Translations under genes and position numbers: made by a program
Notes under the pieces: model-generated
Database searches by the model: none
What the model was told of the DNA's origin: nothing
What the model saw: only the letters and a program-made list of their open reading frames with translations
Shown: piece after piece, positions 43,386 to 54,792 of the stretch
How positions within the stretch are numbered: the first letter of the stretch is position 1
Layout: every line of letters starts with the position of its first letter
Assembly (NCBI GenBank): GCA_015178975.1
Contig: WHVD01000032.1
Coordinates: forward strand, 248,001 to 312,000
Origin: Hysterangium stoloniferum
Lineage: Eukaryota > Basidiomycota > Agaricomycetes > Hysterangiales > Hysterangiaceae
Direction: 5' to 3'
Length of the DNA: 64,000 bases

Positions 43386-43622
43386 TTTCTTGTACAGTAA
43401 TAATAGTCTCAAAATAGTGTGCAACAAAACCCTTACAATGAGCTATTGGTTTGTGTGTGATGTGGACTTACCAATTAAGGACATGGTGCCTTGTGGCTGT
43501 GCATTTCTGATGTTGAAGTATATTACATAATATTTTCAGTAATTTACAGAATTTATTTCTGGAGAAATAGCCATGTCTTTCAAAAAGTGCAAAACATTGT
43601 AAGGGTTTTGTTGCCTACTGTA

Positions 43623-44622
43623 AGATAAGATTGAGAGGTAGATTAATAACACATATAACTAATATACAATGGAGAGATTTTCTGACTGAGGTCCTTTGCT
43701 CTTCTAATTGCCCTTTTATGCCTTTCTCCATTAAAATATGATGAAACTATGACCTATGAATGAAATCACATATGACATTGAAATGAGACAAGTTGAATGT
43801 AAGTTGAATGTTCATTGAATAAATTCGAGGGTGTTGAAGATGTCAAATAGAATGTCGAGTTGGAGTTTTTGTCAAAGATAAATCAATGTGTCAAAGATGA
43901 GTCAAAGAGTTGTCAAAAGTTACCTTGAATGTTTTGTGACAATGTTGTGACTGTGACAGTTGTGACAGTGGCTCTTAGGACCACTGAGGTTAATGCAATC
44001 TTCTCTTGTTTCTACATTTATTTTCTCCTCCTGCACAGTTAATATTTATTCTAATTTTTCCTATATTTCCTTGACATATTTTAATTAAGATTTTCTTTTT
44101 TTTTTTTGAATATCTGATTTCACATTAATTCAAAGTACTATCTATATCTGTGTGCACTAGGTGCTAAAAGGACAGAGATATTTTACCCTTTCTTCTTTCA
44201 TTGTCCTACACTATACTTAACAATATACTGTAACCTCAAGTGCCTGTTCCTATTAGATTACATATATACACACTGAACTCAGAGATGTATTAGAGAGTAT
44301 TTGCAACTAATAATTATCAGCTCTGGAATGATCCAGACATCAACTCTGCCTATTATTTATTGTCAATCAAAGTATTATCCCAATGTGTGACCTAAAATGT
44401 GACAGCTGAGTCTCCAAACTGGGCTCTTTACCCTAACGGACATGTTCCCAAGACCATCACCTCAAGTTCCAGTGGTCCCTATGTTGAAATAATATTGTTA
44501 TGTAAGCTACCTTTGGTAAGCTGGAATGCAGTGTAGGGTAACTGTATAGTTACATTACACTTATGGATACTATATAGTATAGAGACCGACCACATAGCCT
44601 CTCAGTGAAGGTGTATCACTCA
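43623..44622. other. No gene seen; low-complexity tract and partial minisatellite unit
   Basis: 43790-43970 is rich in gtcaaag/gtgacag words. 44440-44490 resembles one unit of the 45.4-kb minisatellite. Confidence 0.5.
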
Positions 44623-45258
44623 CTGTAAAGAGTGGTGGAAGTTCTAACCATTCTATATACAAAGAATATCGACCATTTAGGTACAACACGAAGATGTATT
44701 GACTATCTAAGTCTAATACAGACCGAACACGTATTGACTATTTAGTTCAATACGGTTGAGTGAAATAGCTATCTAAATTAGAGTAGAGAGCTAAAATGAA
44801 TAAGGAGAATCGACTGTTAAGTACGATTCTGAATGACTGCTCGAGTGTAGAAGAGAGTAACGAGAGAGTCAAATAACAGAGTAGCGTGGATGTAGTCTGC
44901 ACGGATTGAGATAAAGGTGGAGTTTCAACTTGTATAGTTCGAAACTCTGATTGTGTAGATAGTTAAAGCCCATCTGTGATGGTCGAGACGGTACCCCAAT
45001 CACAACTTACAGGACACTAACTGGTGTCTGGGTAAGTCATGGTTGCGGGGTAAAAAGTGTCTGAGTTCCAACTACAGGTGCTAGAATACATAAGTCTGGT
45101 GTGTATGTGCCCACAAGAGTTGATGTACCACATACATAGGTCATCGAACTAATTATAAGTGTATAATAAAATAGAGAGAAAGTAGGAATAATAATGGAAA
45201 TATAGTATGAGCTCATCCAGACTATATTTCCTCAGTATATTTCACCATACCTCTCACA
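44623..45258. repeat. Solo LTR, family C (636 bp), TSD ctcac
   Basis: TGTAAAGAGTGG...ACCTCTCACA with ctcac at 44618-44622 and 45259-45263. It is about 90% similar by eye to 39110-39712. Confidence 0.92.
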
Positions 45259-45414
45259 CTCACTGAAAAGTATGCAATTTTCCCTTAGTTCTACATTAAT
45301 AGTTTACTTACTATTAATTCAGTATTATTTAGGTAGATAACAATACATGTTATCGTGAAGGTTTATCACTCACTGAGAGTATTATTTAGAACTGTGCAAA
45401 TAATCTCAACACCC

Positions 45415-45870
45415 TAGTGAGTTCAACCTGTGCCCTCTGTTTTCTATGTTAACATACTCTTTTCTGAGGCTGTCATCACATTTTCCAGGTTTCTCAGTGC
45501 ATCCAAACTATATCCCTTCTCTCCCTAATCTAACACATGTGTTCTCAAGGCCATCACTTCATGTTCCAGTGGTCCCCAGTGAGTTCAACCTGCCTTCTCT
45601 GTTTTCTATGCTAACATGCTATTTTCAAAGGCTGTCATCACATTTTCCAGGTTTCCCAGTGTGCCCAGACTGTATCCCTTCTCCCTAATCTAACACACAT
45701 GTTTTCAAGGCTACAACCTTGTGTTCCAGTGGTCCCCAATGAGTTCAACCTACCCCCTCTTGTTTTCTATGTTAACATACTCATTTCTGAGGCTGTCACC
45801 ATATTTTCCAGGTTTCTCAGTGCATCCAAACTGCATCCCTTCTCCCTAATCTAACATGCATCCCCAAGGC
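45415..45870. repeat. Tandem repeat, ~160-bp unit, about 3 copies
   Basis: gagttcaacct... restarts at 45418, 45582 and 45740. Each unit carries ggctgtcatcacattttccaggtt and ccctaatctaacac. Confidence 0.85.
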
Positions 45871-45949
45871 CCACATATTCTGAGTGCCATGTCCTACCAA
45901 TTCAGGACCATGTCACCTTCTGACTCCTATCACACTTACCTTCCCTTGC

Positions 45950-46293
45950 CCTCACCTCCTCTCCCATCATCACATGCAGTGGAATTGGCATAGGTGACAA
46001 CAGTTGACATTGGTGGTTCCATGCATGTCCTAAAGGTATAGAATTCCCCAGATCCAGGTCTGGAGGGGGTAGTAGGCATTACTGCAACATTTTCAGTTGA
46101 CTTTGGTGTATTAGTTTGTGGTTTTTGTTGTGGTACATTTTAATTTCCACCAGTAATGACCCCCTTGTTTCTCCACCAATCTGGATATTAACCTTCCATC
46201 CCCCCCCCCCCAATTTGAAGCACCTGTCAAGAGTGCACCTGACATGCTTGCAATTTGGATTGAAGAAAAGGTTGGTAGAACAGTTAGATCTGA
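45950..46293 (-). pseudogene. Copia-2: gag zinc knuckle and protease start
   Basis: The minus frame reads a knuckle-like CFKLGGGGW context (CSTNLFFNPNCKHVRCTLDRC, with a damaged Cys pattern). Further left comes VTYANSTACDDG, equivalent to the TYADSGA active-site region of Copia protease. It continues the gag at 51727-52532 across the inserted element 3. Confidence 0.65.
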
Positions 46294-47188
46294 TGTTAAG
46301 GGACATGCAGGCTCACAGAGGGTCTCTGGAGAAACCAGTGGATAAACTGGTAGGACTTGGCTTCAGCTTATAGGCTGTGCCCTCATGAGATTGTAGTGTC
46401 CAATTTCAAACAGGCAGATGGGAAAACCGGGGAGTCTGGGAGTAGTCAAACAGTCAATAGGTCAAACAGTCAATAGGTCAAACAGTCAATAGGTCAAACC
46501 GTCAATAGGTCAAACAGTCAATAGGTCAAAAGGTCAAAGACCAGTCAGAAAGCCCATGGGCTCTGACAAGGTTGAAAGTGTTGTTTCAAAGATGAGAGAT
46601 GGGGATGGAGCAGAATACAGTATATGCTAAGTAACTGGGGGAGAAATTAGTCGATTTTCTGACCAGATTGTATGTACAAACATTGCTAAGATATATAGAT
46701 TGTGGAATGTATGCAATACCAAATCCAGTAGTAATTAAAGACAAAACAAGTAATCATGAAATGAGAGTAGTAAACACCAAACTAGGTGTTAGGGATGGAA
46801 CAGAATGGGAGTGGGGTCTGAAACATGACAGGTCATTTGACCATAACAGGAACAGGGCTCCATTAGAGAGCTGATGGGTTGTCTGGGTGAGTCCAGTGAA
46901 CTGGTACTTGGGACAGAGTCAGATATAGACAGGTTGACATACACAGTTCCTGGCAGGTATTCAGATGACTGGTGCATGAGATGCAGAGGGTTGGGCATAG
47001 ACAGGTTTGATGTCTGGGTCCTGGCAGGTTGTCCAGTTGTGAACTTCAACTTGGTGGGTATAAGAGTTGGGTGCATATAGGGCAGGGTCCAGATGCCAGT
47101 GGGTTTTCTGGTTAGCTGTAACCTGGAATAGAGATTTGGGTGCAGGTAGGATGGGGTCCAGAGCCTGGTGGGTTTTCTGGTCCTAACA
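46294..47188 (-). repeat. 3' LTR of element 3 (895 bp) with a 16-bp tandem array
   Basis: Contains five copies of GTCAAACAGTCAATAG at 46445-46524. The palindrome is degenerate here (acaccaaactaggtgt, near 46775). Confidence 0.88.
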
Positions 47189-47368
47189 GTACCCTCCCTT
47201 TAAGCTGAAGTCCCATAGAGGCCCTAGAATGTGATAGAGTTTGTTGGTTACACATATGTGTCAAAGAGTCATGTGATCTGGAAGGTAAGGTTCAAACACA
47301 ATGAGCCTATATAAAATTTTGAAATAATAAAATTTCTTCTTCTTTTATACTCCCATCATCTACTCACC

Positions 47369-48652
47369 ATGGTCCAAACCCACACCTCAAAAATCAAATG
47401 CAACAGCCAGACTGTCCATGGGGGCCAGTTGTTAGAGTATGATACTACAGCTCTAACATAGTCTATTATGATCTCTATATTTTTCTGATATTTGTAGTAT
47501 TTTTCCCAGCACTGTAGGTGCAGTATTGAGTGAGTTACCTTAGGTCGGTACCTCCTGTATAGGTGCTTAGATAAGTACCTAGTAGTATAGTCCACTGTGG
47601 GTGTGGGAAAGTCTCCTTAGTGTTTACTTTCCAATCACACTCACAGGTATGTCTTTACAGTTGAATATACTTAGTGTTTACTTTCCAATCACACTCACAG
47701 GGGTGTTCTGCAAAGTGTTATTCAACTGTTTCAACACCAGTTACCAGGCCCCTCTCACCACTGCTCAAATACTTGAGCAGTGTGAAGAACAGCAGCAGCA
47801 ACAGGACAAGGAGGAAAAAAGGGTGAGAGAGAAGGAGGAGGAGCTTGAGTGAGATTACCAGGCTGCACTGGCCGCTGAGAGGGAGGTAGAAGAGGAAAGG
47901 AAGAAGGCAGAGGAGGAGGTGGCATGGATTGCTGTAGAGCATGCCAGAGCAGCTGTGGAGAAGGCTGCAGGCAAGGTAAGTCAACTTCTTCCCTTTCTTT
48001 CCTGACTTCACTTACCATTACTCTCTAGTGCAAAGCAGTAGAGGTAGAGTCAGAGTCCAAGGGGGAGGCCGAGAGCCCACACAAGGTAAGTGGCAAGGTC
48101 CATGGATATGTCTGAGACTGACCAAACAACAACAGAAGTCAAAGAAAATGGCTCCAGTACATCTGGAGTCAAAAAAATGTCCTGTGATGCACAGGGTGCA
48201 ATGACTGCAACACAGTGTTACCAGAAGTCTGGCCAGGGCTTGGGCTGTTGGCCAGGGCTTGGGCTGTTGGCCATGTGCACACCTCAAAGTGAGGTGCTCA
48301 CTGGTTCATGAGCCCATGGGGTCTGTGGCACGGGAAGTGGGTGGCTTGGCAGAAAGGCCTGGGGCCTTGGAGGAAGTTTTGGGGCAGATATGTAGTGGTG
48401 GGCATAGAGGCCCAGAACCTGTTGCTTGAAAAGAGCAACTGGGTGCAAAGGATCATAATGGAGAGTCTCCAGGGACTCCATGGGGAGTTCCAGGAGTTCC
48501 TGGCAGATTATGGAGGATTTGTGTGTGAGGAGTCCAAGGGCAGGAGTTCCGAGGAGCCCAGAGAGGAATCTGGGGTGGCTGAGGAGCTGGTGGAGCTTCA
48601 GAAGGACTTTAATGAAAATAGGCAAAAACATAGCCCCATTAATGTAGATTGA
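47369..48652 (+). pseudogene. Antisense coiled-coil/Zn-cluster gene of element 3
   Basis: TATATAAA at 47309, ATG at 47369. Exons to 47976, 48029-48085 (57 nt) and 48136-48652. Introns of 52 and 50 bp have gtaagt donors, at the same places as in elements 1 and 2. Exon 1 is split by a solo LTR. It retains APLTTAQILEQ, the Glu-rich coiled coil, ADYGGFVCEE and SPINVD. The Cys cluster is damaged, partly by a 19-bp tandem duplication (48234-48272). Confidence 0.65.
47430..47736. repeat. Solo LTR, family E (307 bp), TSD ccagt
   Basis: TGTTAGAGTATG...GTTTCAACA with ccagt at 47425-47429 and 47737-47741. It holds an internal duplication of cttagtgtttactttccaat. Confidence 0.88.
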
Positions 48653-48735
48653 AAAGAAATAATAATAATTTTTTAATTTTCAAATAGAAATGTGAGAAAG
48701 TCTGCAGGGAGGTCCACTAAGACTTAACAGACATG

Positions 48736-50955
48736 TCAGAAACCTGTAAAAGCAAAGAGAGACATAGGGTGACAGGGAAAAATGAAATGAATCCAATATA
48801 TACACAGGGTCCACAGAATGTGGCTAGAGAGAGAATAATGGTCCCAGTTTGAGTGGGTAAGCTGTGTGAAAGTCAGTGATGATCTCCATGGCATTCCCAA
48901 GTTCCATGGCCAAAATCCAAGATGTCTCTTCATCTGTGCCCTCGTAACCCGCCCACTTGACCAAGTAAAGCAGTTTACAAGTGCATCAACACTTATCTAT
49001 TTTTAAGTCTAAAATTTCTGAGATTTCAAACTCAGGTTCTCTGTCAATAATGACTGGAGGGGGCGGAGATTGCATACAGTCCAGGATAGTGTTAGCAGTA
49101 CACGGTTCTAGCCATAGAGACATGAAATACCAGGTGTACCATGCACATGCTATCTGGAAGCCACAGGGTCCATGAAACTGAACCAACTTGTACTATTAAC
49201 TCAAATGGACCTCAATATTTTTCAGTGAGTCTCTTTTATGGATGGGTAGTCTGAAAGAATTGAGCTTTGACAAAACATGGTCACCAATTTTGAAGTTGGA
49301 TGGTGGAATCTGGTTTTTGTCCACTGAACACTGATATTGTTCTTGTGTGGATTTTATCATGGTCTGGAGTTCCTCGTGGAGCTCATGGAGGTCCATGACA
49401 AACTCTTGAGCATGGGTAGAGGCAAGATTCCATTCTGGGTGTACCGTAATACCTGGATTGTACCCTTTATTTGCAAAGAATGGGGAAATGTCAGTAGTGG
49501 CCAAGGGTGCATTGTTGTAAGCAAATTCTGCAAGTGGTACACCCTATCAGATGGCTCTAATATTGGTGCTGTAGCAAGTGCTAACTCATTACTTTCCTCC
49601 TTGATTGCATTGGGAAAATCGGAAGACTGCTGGGTCATGACAGAGAGATTCTCAGGCCCCTGGGAATCACAGGGTTGGAAAGCCATGTAATTGATGAAAT
49701 CAATGCTGTCATTGTGAACTCAAAATTGACACACATCCAGTCAAAAAAAGAATATATTCAAATATAGCTCAAATATCTATGCACCAAATTATTATTTTTT
49801 CTTAAGTTGTGAATAATGAAAAGTTTGGACTACATCTTACTGCTGCCTCGACAAGTTGATGGAAGGAAGTGAAAAGGGAAATGAGAAATGAGAGGGCACT
49901 TCATCTGACATAAGCTGTTCCAATATAAACCTAAAACAAACCACTTCTCAAGGTATATAACAAGGAGTCCAATTGTCCTGTTGATAGTTGCAATATACAC
50001 AGAGATATTGTTCCAATGTCTGATTGACATGCTCAGTGTGTCTATCACCTTCCAGGTGGTGTCTGGATGTGAAGTATAACTTCATGTCCAAGGATTTCCC
50101 GAGGGATCTAAAGAAGTGAGATACAAACTCTGATCTTGATTGGAAGTTATGTGGGATGGAACTCTGTGCTTGGAAAATACATTGATAATAAAAAGTTCTG
50201 CTAACTGCACAGACGTGATGGTATCATGTGTGGGGATGAAAATACCTTGTTTTGAGAATCTGTCAACAATGACTAGAATGGCAGAAAAGCCTTTGGAGTC
50301 CAGTAGGTGTTCAATAAAATCCATAGAGATGGAATTCTATGGGTGTTCTGGTACTGGGAGTTGTTTCAGAAGGCCATAAGGCTTGTGATGCTGTGATTTA
50401 GAGTGTGGACAAGTAATGCAAGATTTAAAATAGTGCTTAACAAGATCTCAGAGTTTGGGCCAAGTATATTCTCTTCTTATTAATGATAGAGTCTTGTTGA
50501 GCCCGAAATGTCCTGAGATTGGGTGATCATGGTTGTACTGGACTATTCTCAGGTGGAGGCCATGGGAGTCCAGTACATATGTATATGTGATTGTCAAGTC
50601 TAATGAAACCATGCTGATCTAGAGACCACTGGGGTTGGCTGGGGTCCATGGGATTGTCAAGGTGTGCTTTGGTTATCAGATCTAGCTGACTTGCTGACAG
50701 AATATGTTGATGTAATTTCTCAATATCCATAATGATAATTCCATGGATGCTGGGATGGATGAGGAAAGTTGCACAGTCTGATGTGGTAAGCTTCTGGTTC
50801 ATGAAAATGGGTTTCAAATTGTGCAGGTTTACCGTGGCATAGTCATTGCTCCCCTCTTTAGGATAGACATCTTATCGTCTAGTCAAAGCATCAGATTTGC
50901 CACTGAGGTGGCTGGGTTGAGAACAGATGATAATATTAAAGGCAGACAGGTATTG
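48736..50955 (-). pseudogene. pol: Ty3-A pol remnant (RNase H end, integrase, chromodomain), element 3
   Basis: Minus: LDLITKAHLDNPMDP (50700), SLDQHGFIRLDNHIY, integrase core (MDFIEHLLDSKGFSAILVIVDRFSKQGIF near 50320), HPEW (TGG here where elements 1-2 have TGA), and FEIS...LDLKIDK leading to the damaged chromodomain (49000-48740). An unrelated ~420-bp insertion lies at about 49540-49959. Many stops. Confidence 0.85.
49540..49959. other. ~420-bp insertion in the element-3 integrase
   Basis: Absent from elements 1 and 2. Flanked at most by TA. No TIRs seen. A short minus frame (MAFQPCDSQGPENLSV) is of unknown origin. Confidence 0.5.
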
Positions 50956-51726
50956 TGTTAAAAGGTGTGTGGAGCTTAGTGGAGGTTTCTGGAGAAACCC
51001 ACGGATAATCCAGTAGGACTTGGCTTCAGCTTATAGGCTGTGCCCTCGTGAGATCATAGCATCCAATTTCACACAGACAGATGGAGAACCTGGTGAGTCC
51101 AGGTGTAGTTGATAGGTCGAAGGTCGAAGGTTAATATGTTGAAAGACCAGTCCAAAAGGCCACAGGCTCTGATAAGGTCAATAGTGTTGTGAGATGAGAG
51201 ATGGGGATGGAGTGGGTTATATGTCTAAGTAACTGGGGAAAACTTTAGTCAAAAACTTAGTTGATTTTCTGACCAGATTGTATGCACAACATTGGCTAGA
51301 TTATATAGACTGTTGAATGTATGCAATACCAAATCCGGTAATAATTAAGATCAAAACAAGTAACTATAAAATGAGACAAGTAAACACCAAACTAGGTGTT
51401 AGGGATGGAATGGAACAGACACAGAGTCCAAACATGACAGGTCATTTGACCATAATGGGAATGGAGCTCAGTTAGAGAGCTGATGGGCTGTCTGGGGTGG
51501 AGTCCAGTGACTGGTGTGTGAAACAGAGTCAGACATAGACAGGTTCAACATGCATGAGTCCCAGTGGGTGTTCCAATGACTGATGCATGAGACACAGAGG
51601 GTCAGGCATAGACAGGTTTGATGTGCATGAGTCCTGGCAGGTTTTCTGGGTAGCTGTAACCTGGTATAGAGAGTCAGGTGCATGAAGGATGGGGTCTGGA
51701 GCCTGGTGGATTTTCTGGTCCTAACA
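50956..51726 (-). repeat. 5' LTR of element 3 (771 bp)
   Basis: In + orientation tgttaaaagg...ggtcctaaca. Contains GGTCAGAAAAT (minus) near 51277, the counterpart of the self-priming donor, although the PBS itself is deleted. Confidence 0.88.
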
Positions 51727-52532
51727 TCTGACTTGTGTTATTGCCGGGGCTTGGGATGACTGGGGGGTCTGCTTTCTGTGCCAAGCAAGCATTGAATCAT
51801 ATAAGGTGAGGTTTGCAATTACTTCCTTTGAGATCTTTAGAGAGAACAGTGTGCCAATGACAAAGTCACACTCCTTGTGCATCAATGCAATCATAATCAT
51901 GCAGAAAGTGGAATTGTCCATTTTTCCTTCTTGTGCTTTAACCTTTGCCCATCCCTCATGCATCCATGTGAAGTGAGTTATTATATCTGCACTATCAGTA
52001 TGCTTGATTGAACAAAGTTTATTGTCAGCATTCAGTAGCCCTATATCAGAGAAAGTGCTATGAACCTCCTTTAAAGCAGGCCAGGCTTTGCCACAGTGTC
52101 CATGGGTTGGATGTCATGACCAACTAGGTTTTTCACATTGAGGTCAACCATTTCTTTTGTATGTGCATCATGGTGTTCCCACTCCCCAGGTGAAGACTTG
52201 GATCCTCAGTAAGTTATGTATCATGCTGGGTGCAAGTGGGGAAGGCTTCAGGATAGTCCCATCCAGGTATCCTTGGACACCTTGTGCACCTGCAGAAGAC
52301 CAGTCATATATGAACCAATCATGTCTGTTGAACCACTTGATGGCTGGTAGCAAAAAAAGTGCTGGTTGAGTCGACATATTTACTTGGTGTGGATAGGATT
52401 TGGGTTCAGTCAGTTGGGCTCAGGTAGGGATTGAGTCCAGTCAGTCATGGTCAGATTCAGTCAGTTCAGTCAGTTCAGTCAGTCAGGGTTAGGTACAGTA
52501 GTGGACTAGCAGCTTTGTTGGGGCCCATAAAC
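51727..52532 (-). pseudogene. gag: Copia-2 gag and PBS region
   Basis: Minus frames read PALFLLPAIKWFNRHDWFIY (52350), then MHEGWAKVKAQEGKMDNSTF and SKEVIANLTLYDSMLAWHRK (51960-51750), Copia gag features. GTTTATGGGCCCC (minus) at about 52530 corresponds to the PBS region. An LTR should start at 52533, but its outer end was not found. Confidence 0.65.
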
Positions 52533-53618
52533 TGTAACAAATACACTCAGTCAACACAGGAAGGTGGTTCAACTGAGGTATGGGCTGCTAGCATTGAAGA
52601 TAAATAGACATGATTAAAATGAGAGTGAGACATGGTATATATGGGTAAGATATGGTGCAGCATGATGTAACCATTTAGACTTGGCAGGTGATTATATGTG
52701 TGAGAGACATAGAATGGGTGTTAGTGCAAGAGCCTAATTTAACACTTGTTCAAGTCAATGTCTGCACCTGCCCCAGAACCTGTGGCTTTGCTAAAAATAT
52801 GTTTGCTCATCAGCTCTATTGCCTCTTTACTATACTGAACATTTGTACACACTGCATGGTACTTGCTTGCTTGAGCCAAATGCCCATTGAACCCCTGCAG
52901 CAGAAAGTTCACTTTAAACTTGACCAGGGTAGAATTCAAACCATGACCTGTGTTTAACTTGTCAGCAAGTAAGGGCTGAAGCCCCTGTGGCCTGCCACTC
53001 TCTCCTGTCACTTTTTGTTGACTATATTTCCATGTGCATTTTTAGAGGTGAAGGTTTGTGGTTTGTGGTTTTAGGTTTTAGAGGTCAGGGTTTCAGGGAT
53101 CAGAGCTTTAGATTAGAGCTTTGTATATTATTTTGTGTTTTGGGACAACTGTGTGACTAGATTATATGAGATTCCCACAGACACATGGGTGCAGGATTGC
53201 ACACAGGGTGGCTGTAAGGCTGTCGGTATCAGCCTCACTCGGTCAACACGGACAGGACTAAGTTTTCTTTATTTTTACATATCAGTAGGATACAAGGTGA
53301 ATGCGAGGTTCCCTAGGGAAGAGTGGGGAAAGGATTAAGGGTCAAGGAGAAGATATTCTATCACTATAAGATATGGGGTTTTTTATATAGAGTCAAGGTG
53401 AATGGGGTGGAAGAACAAGGAACCACATGATCAGGCACAGGGGTGCTACTTAACAATAAAGTGGCGGATCAATGAGTGGCTGATGGGAGAGGTTGGTGAT
53501 GATGACCGCATGATAAGGCACAAGGGTGCTATCAAATGGCGGAACAATGAGTGGTTGATGGGAGAGGTTGGTGATGACGTATGTGGTAAGGTGGCCAGGC
53601 TTACAGTGGCCCTGTTGG
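52533..53618. other. No supported gene; probable Copia-2 LTR then unknown sequence
   Basis: 53405-53585 holds an ~80-bp tandem pair (aatgagtggctgatgggagaggttggtgatgatg). No conserved domain is seen in the short frames. Confidence 0.45.
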
Positions 53619-53885
53619 AAATGATGATGAAACACCCTTTTCCTAGGGGCGGCTCACCTATTCCTTCAATTTTTAATATGAGAATGTCAATTGTGGACCA
53701 TGCCTTTGGAGGTTAATGCATGATTTTTACCAGTGTACAACTAAACTAGCACCAAACCTATCATGCCAGAAGGTGATTTACTAACTGACACATTAATTAC
53801 GTACAAGTACATCCTTCTATTACAAGTCTATTAAACCCTTGTAGATTGTGTATTACAATAAGCCAACTCATACTATTTTTAATAG
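53619..53885 (-). repeat. Dispersed repeat R, copy 2
   Basis: Diverged inverse copy of 22812-23071 (gatgatgaaacaccctttt...aactcatactatttttaatag). Confidence 0.6.
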
Positions 53886-54792
53886 GCCCCACACATACCA
53901 CATGTCCCCTTCACTCATCCAGATAAACCAGGGTTATCTCCCACTATCCATAGCTCACAGCCCCATTGATCCAGTGCATAATAAGCCGGAGATCTTCATT
54001 TGGAATTAGAGTATTAGAAAGTTTATGATTGTGAGTATATTTTGATATTAAGTGGGAACTAATAGATCACTTCCACGCTCCCTCAGGCCACCCTCACACT
54101 ATTGCAGTATGAGATATGCTCATCAAGTGAATAGTGAAGTAAATTTCCGAATTATCTCCTTTGCACTCATCTCTCCCCGTCACTTTGCAGTGAGTAAGGT
54201 TTCAACGTCTGGCATGCCCATCTACGATCGATATTTATGTACCGCCTTCAAATCAATGACAGTGGCAATTGTATGAACGGAAGGTATGAAACGCATGACT
54301 TCTTTGGCAAGATAATCAGCTTGCAGGTGTGCTTGCAATTTTCACTAAAACCAAGAATATACTGTAGTTCCACGGACTCGTTATCACAACCCATTTTTAT
54401 TACACGAGCGAAAAAACCATAACAGGCTTGACTTATAATATCGTGGTCAGCAAGATGTATACTATTCATCCATCTCGGATATTGTCCACTGAGTTTGGCA
54501 TAGCCATCTATGGGGTCATCTTTAAAGGATGTGTTAAATTTACGAAGCTAATGTAGACATCTCTCTTGCCTAGTTCCTCCGAGAACGAAGCATGCGACTA
54601 TTACTTGAGCTGAGTTTAGGCGTGCCCGTCAGGTCATTAGCCCGAAGACGATATAATTATAAATACTCTAAATACGGGCCACACGGTTACTGCTTTAAAT
54701 CTCTTCAGTCTTGAATTCTCTCTGTTCAAAAATGCGTGTTTGCTGTACCCGATCATAATGTTCAAAAATCTCGCTAGTATATACACAGTAAA
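53886..54792. other. No supported gene
   Basis: Only short frames. CpG content rises again toward the host gene at 54.8 kb. Confidence 0.5.

Larger units (their letters stand above)
41475..43620 (+). mobile_element. Tc1/mariner DNA transposon (2146 bp) in a TA site
   Basis: Flanked by TA (41473-41474 and 43621-43622). Ends CAGTAGGCAACAAAACCC...GGGTTTTGTTGCCTACTG. TIRs are about 210 bp each (41475-41686 and 43412-43620). It holds one transposase gene and a nested poly(A) retroposon. Without the latter it is about 1.6 kb, the usual size. Confidence 0.93.
46294..51726 (-). mobile_element. Ty3/gypsy family A, element 3, internally deleted, TSD tctga
   Basis: Both LTRs, with tctga at 46289-46293 and 51727-51731. 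In minus orientation: 5' LTR 51726-50956 joins directly to RNase H, then integrase, chromodomain remnant, antisense gene, 3' LTR 47188-46294. PBS, gag, protease and RT are missing. Strongly CpG-poor and the most decayed of the three. Confidence 0.9.

Noticed and set aside
47718-48018. Leucine/proline-rich minus frames as membrane proteins
   Set aside because: Again the complement of the coiled-coil exon.
53020-53110. gttttaggttttagag...gggtttcaggg as telomere-like repeat
   Set aside because: No regular unit; ordinary low-complexity sequence.
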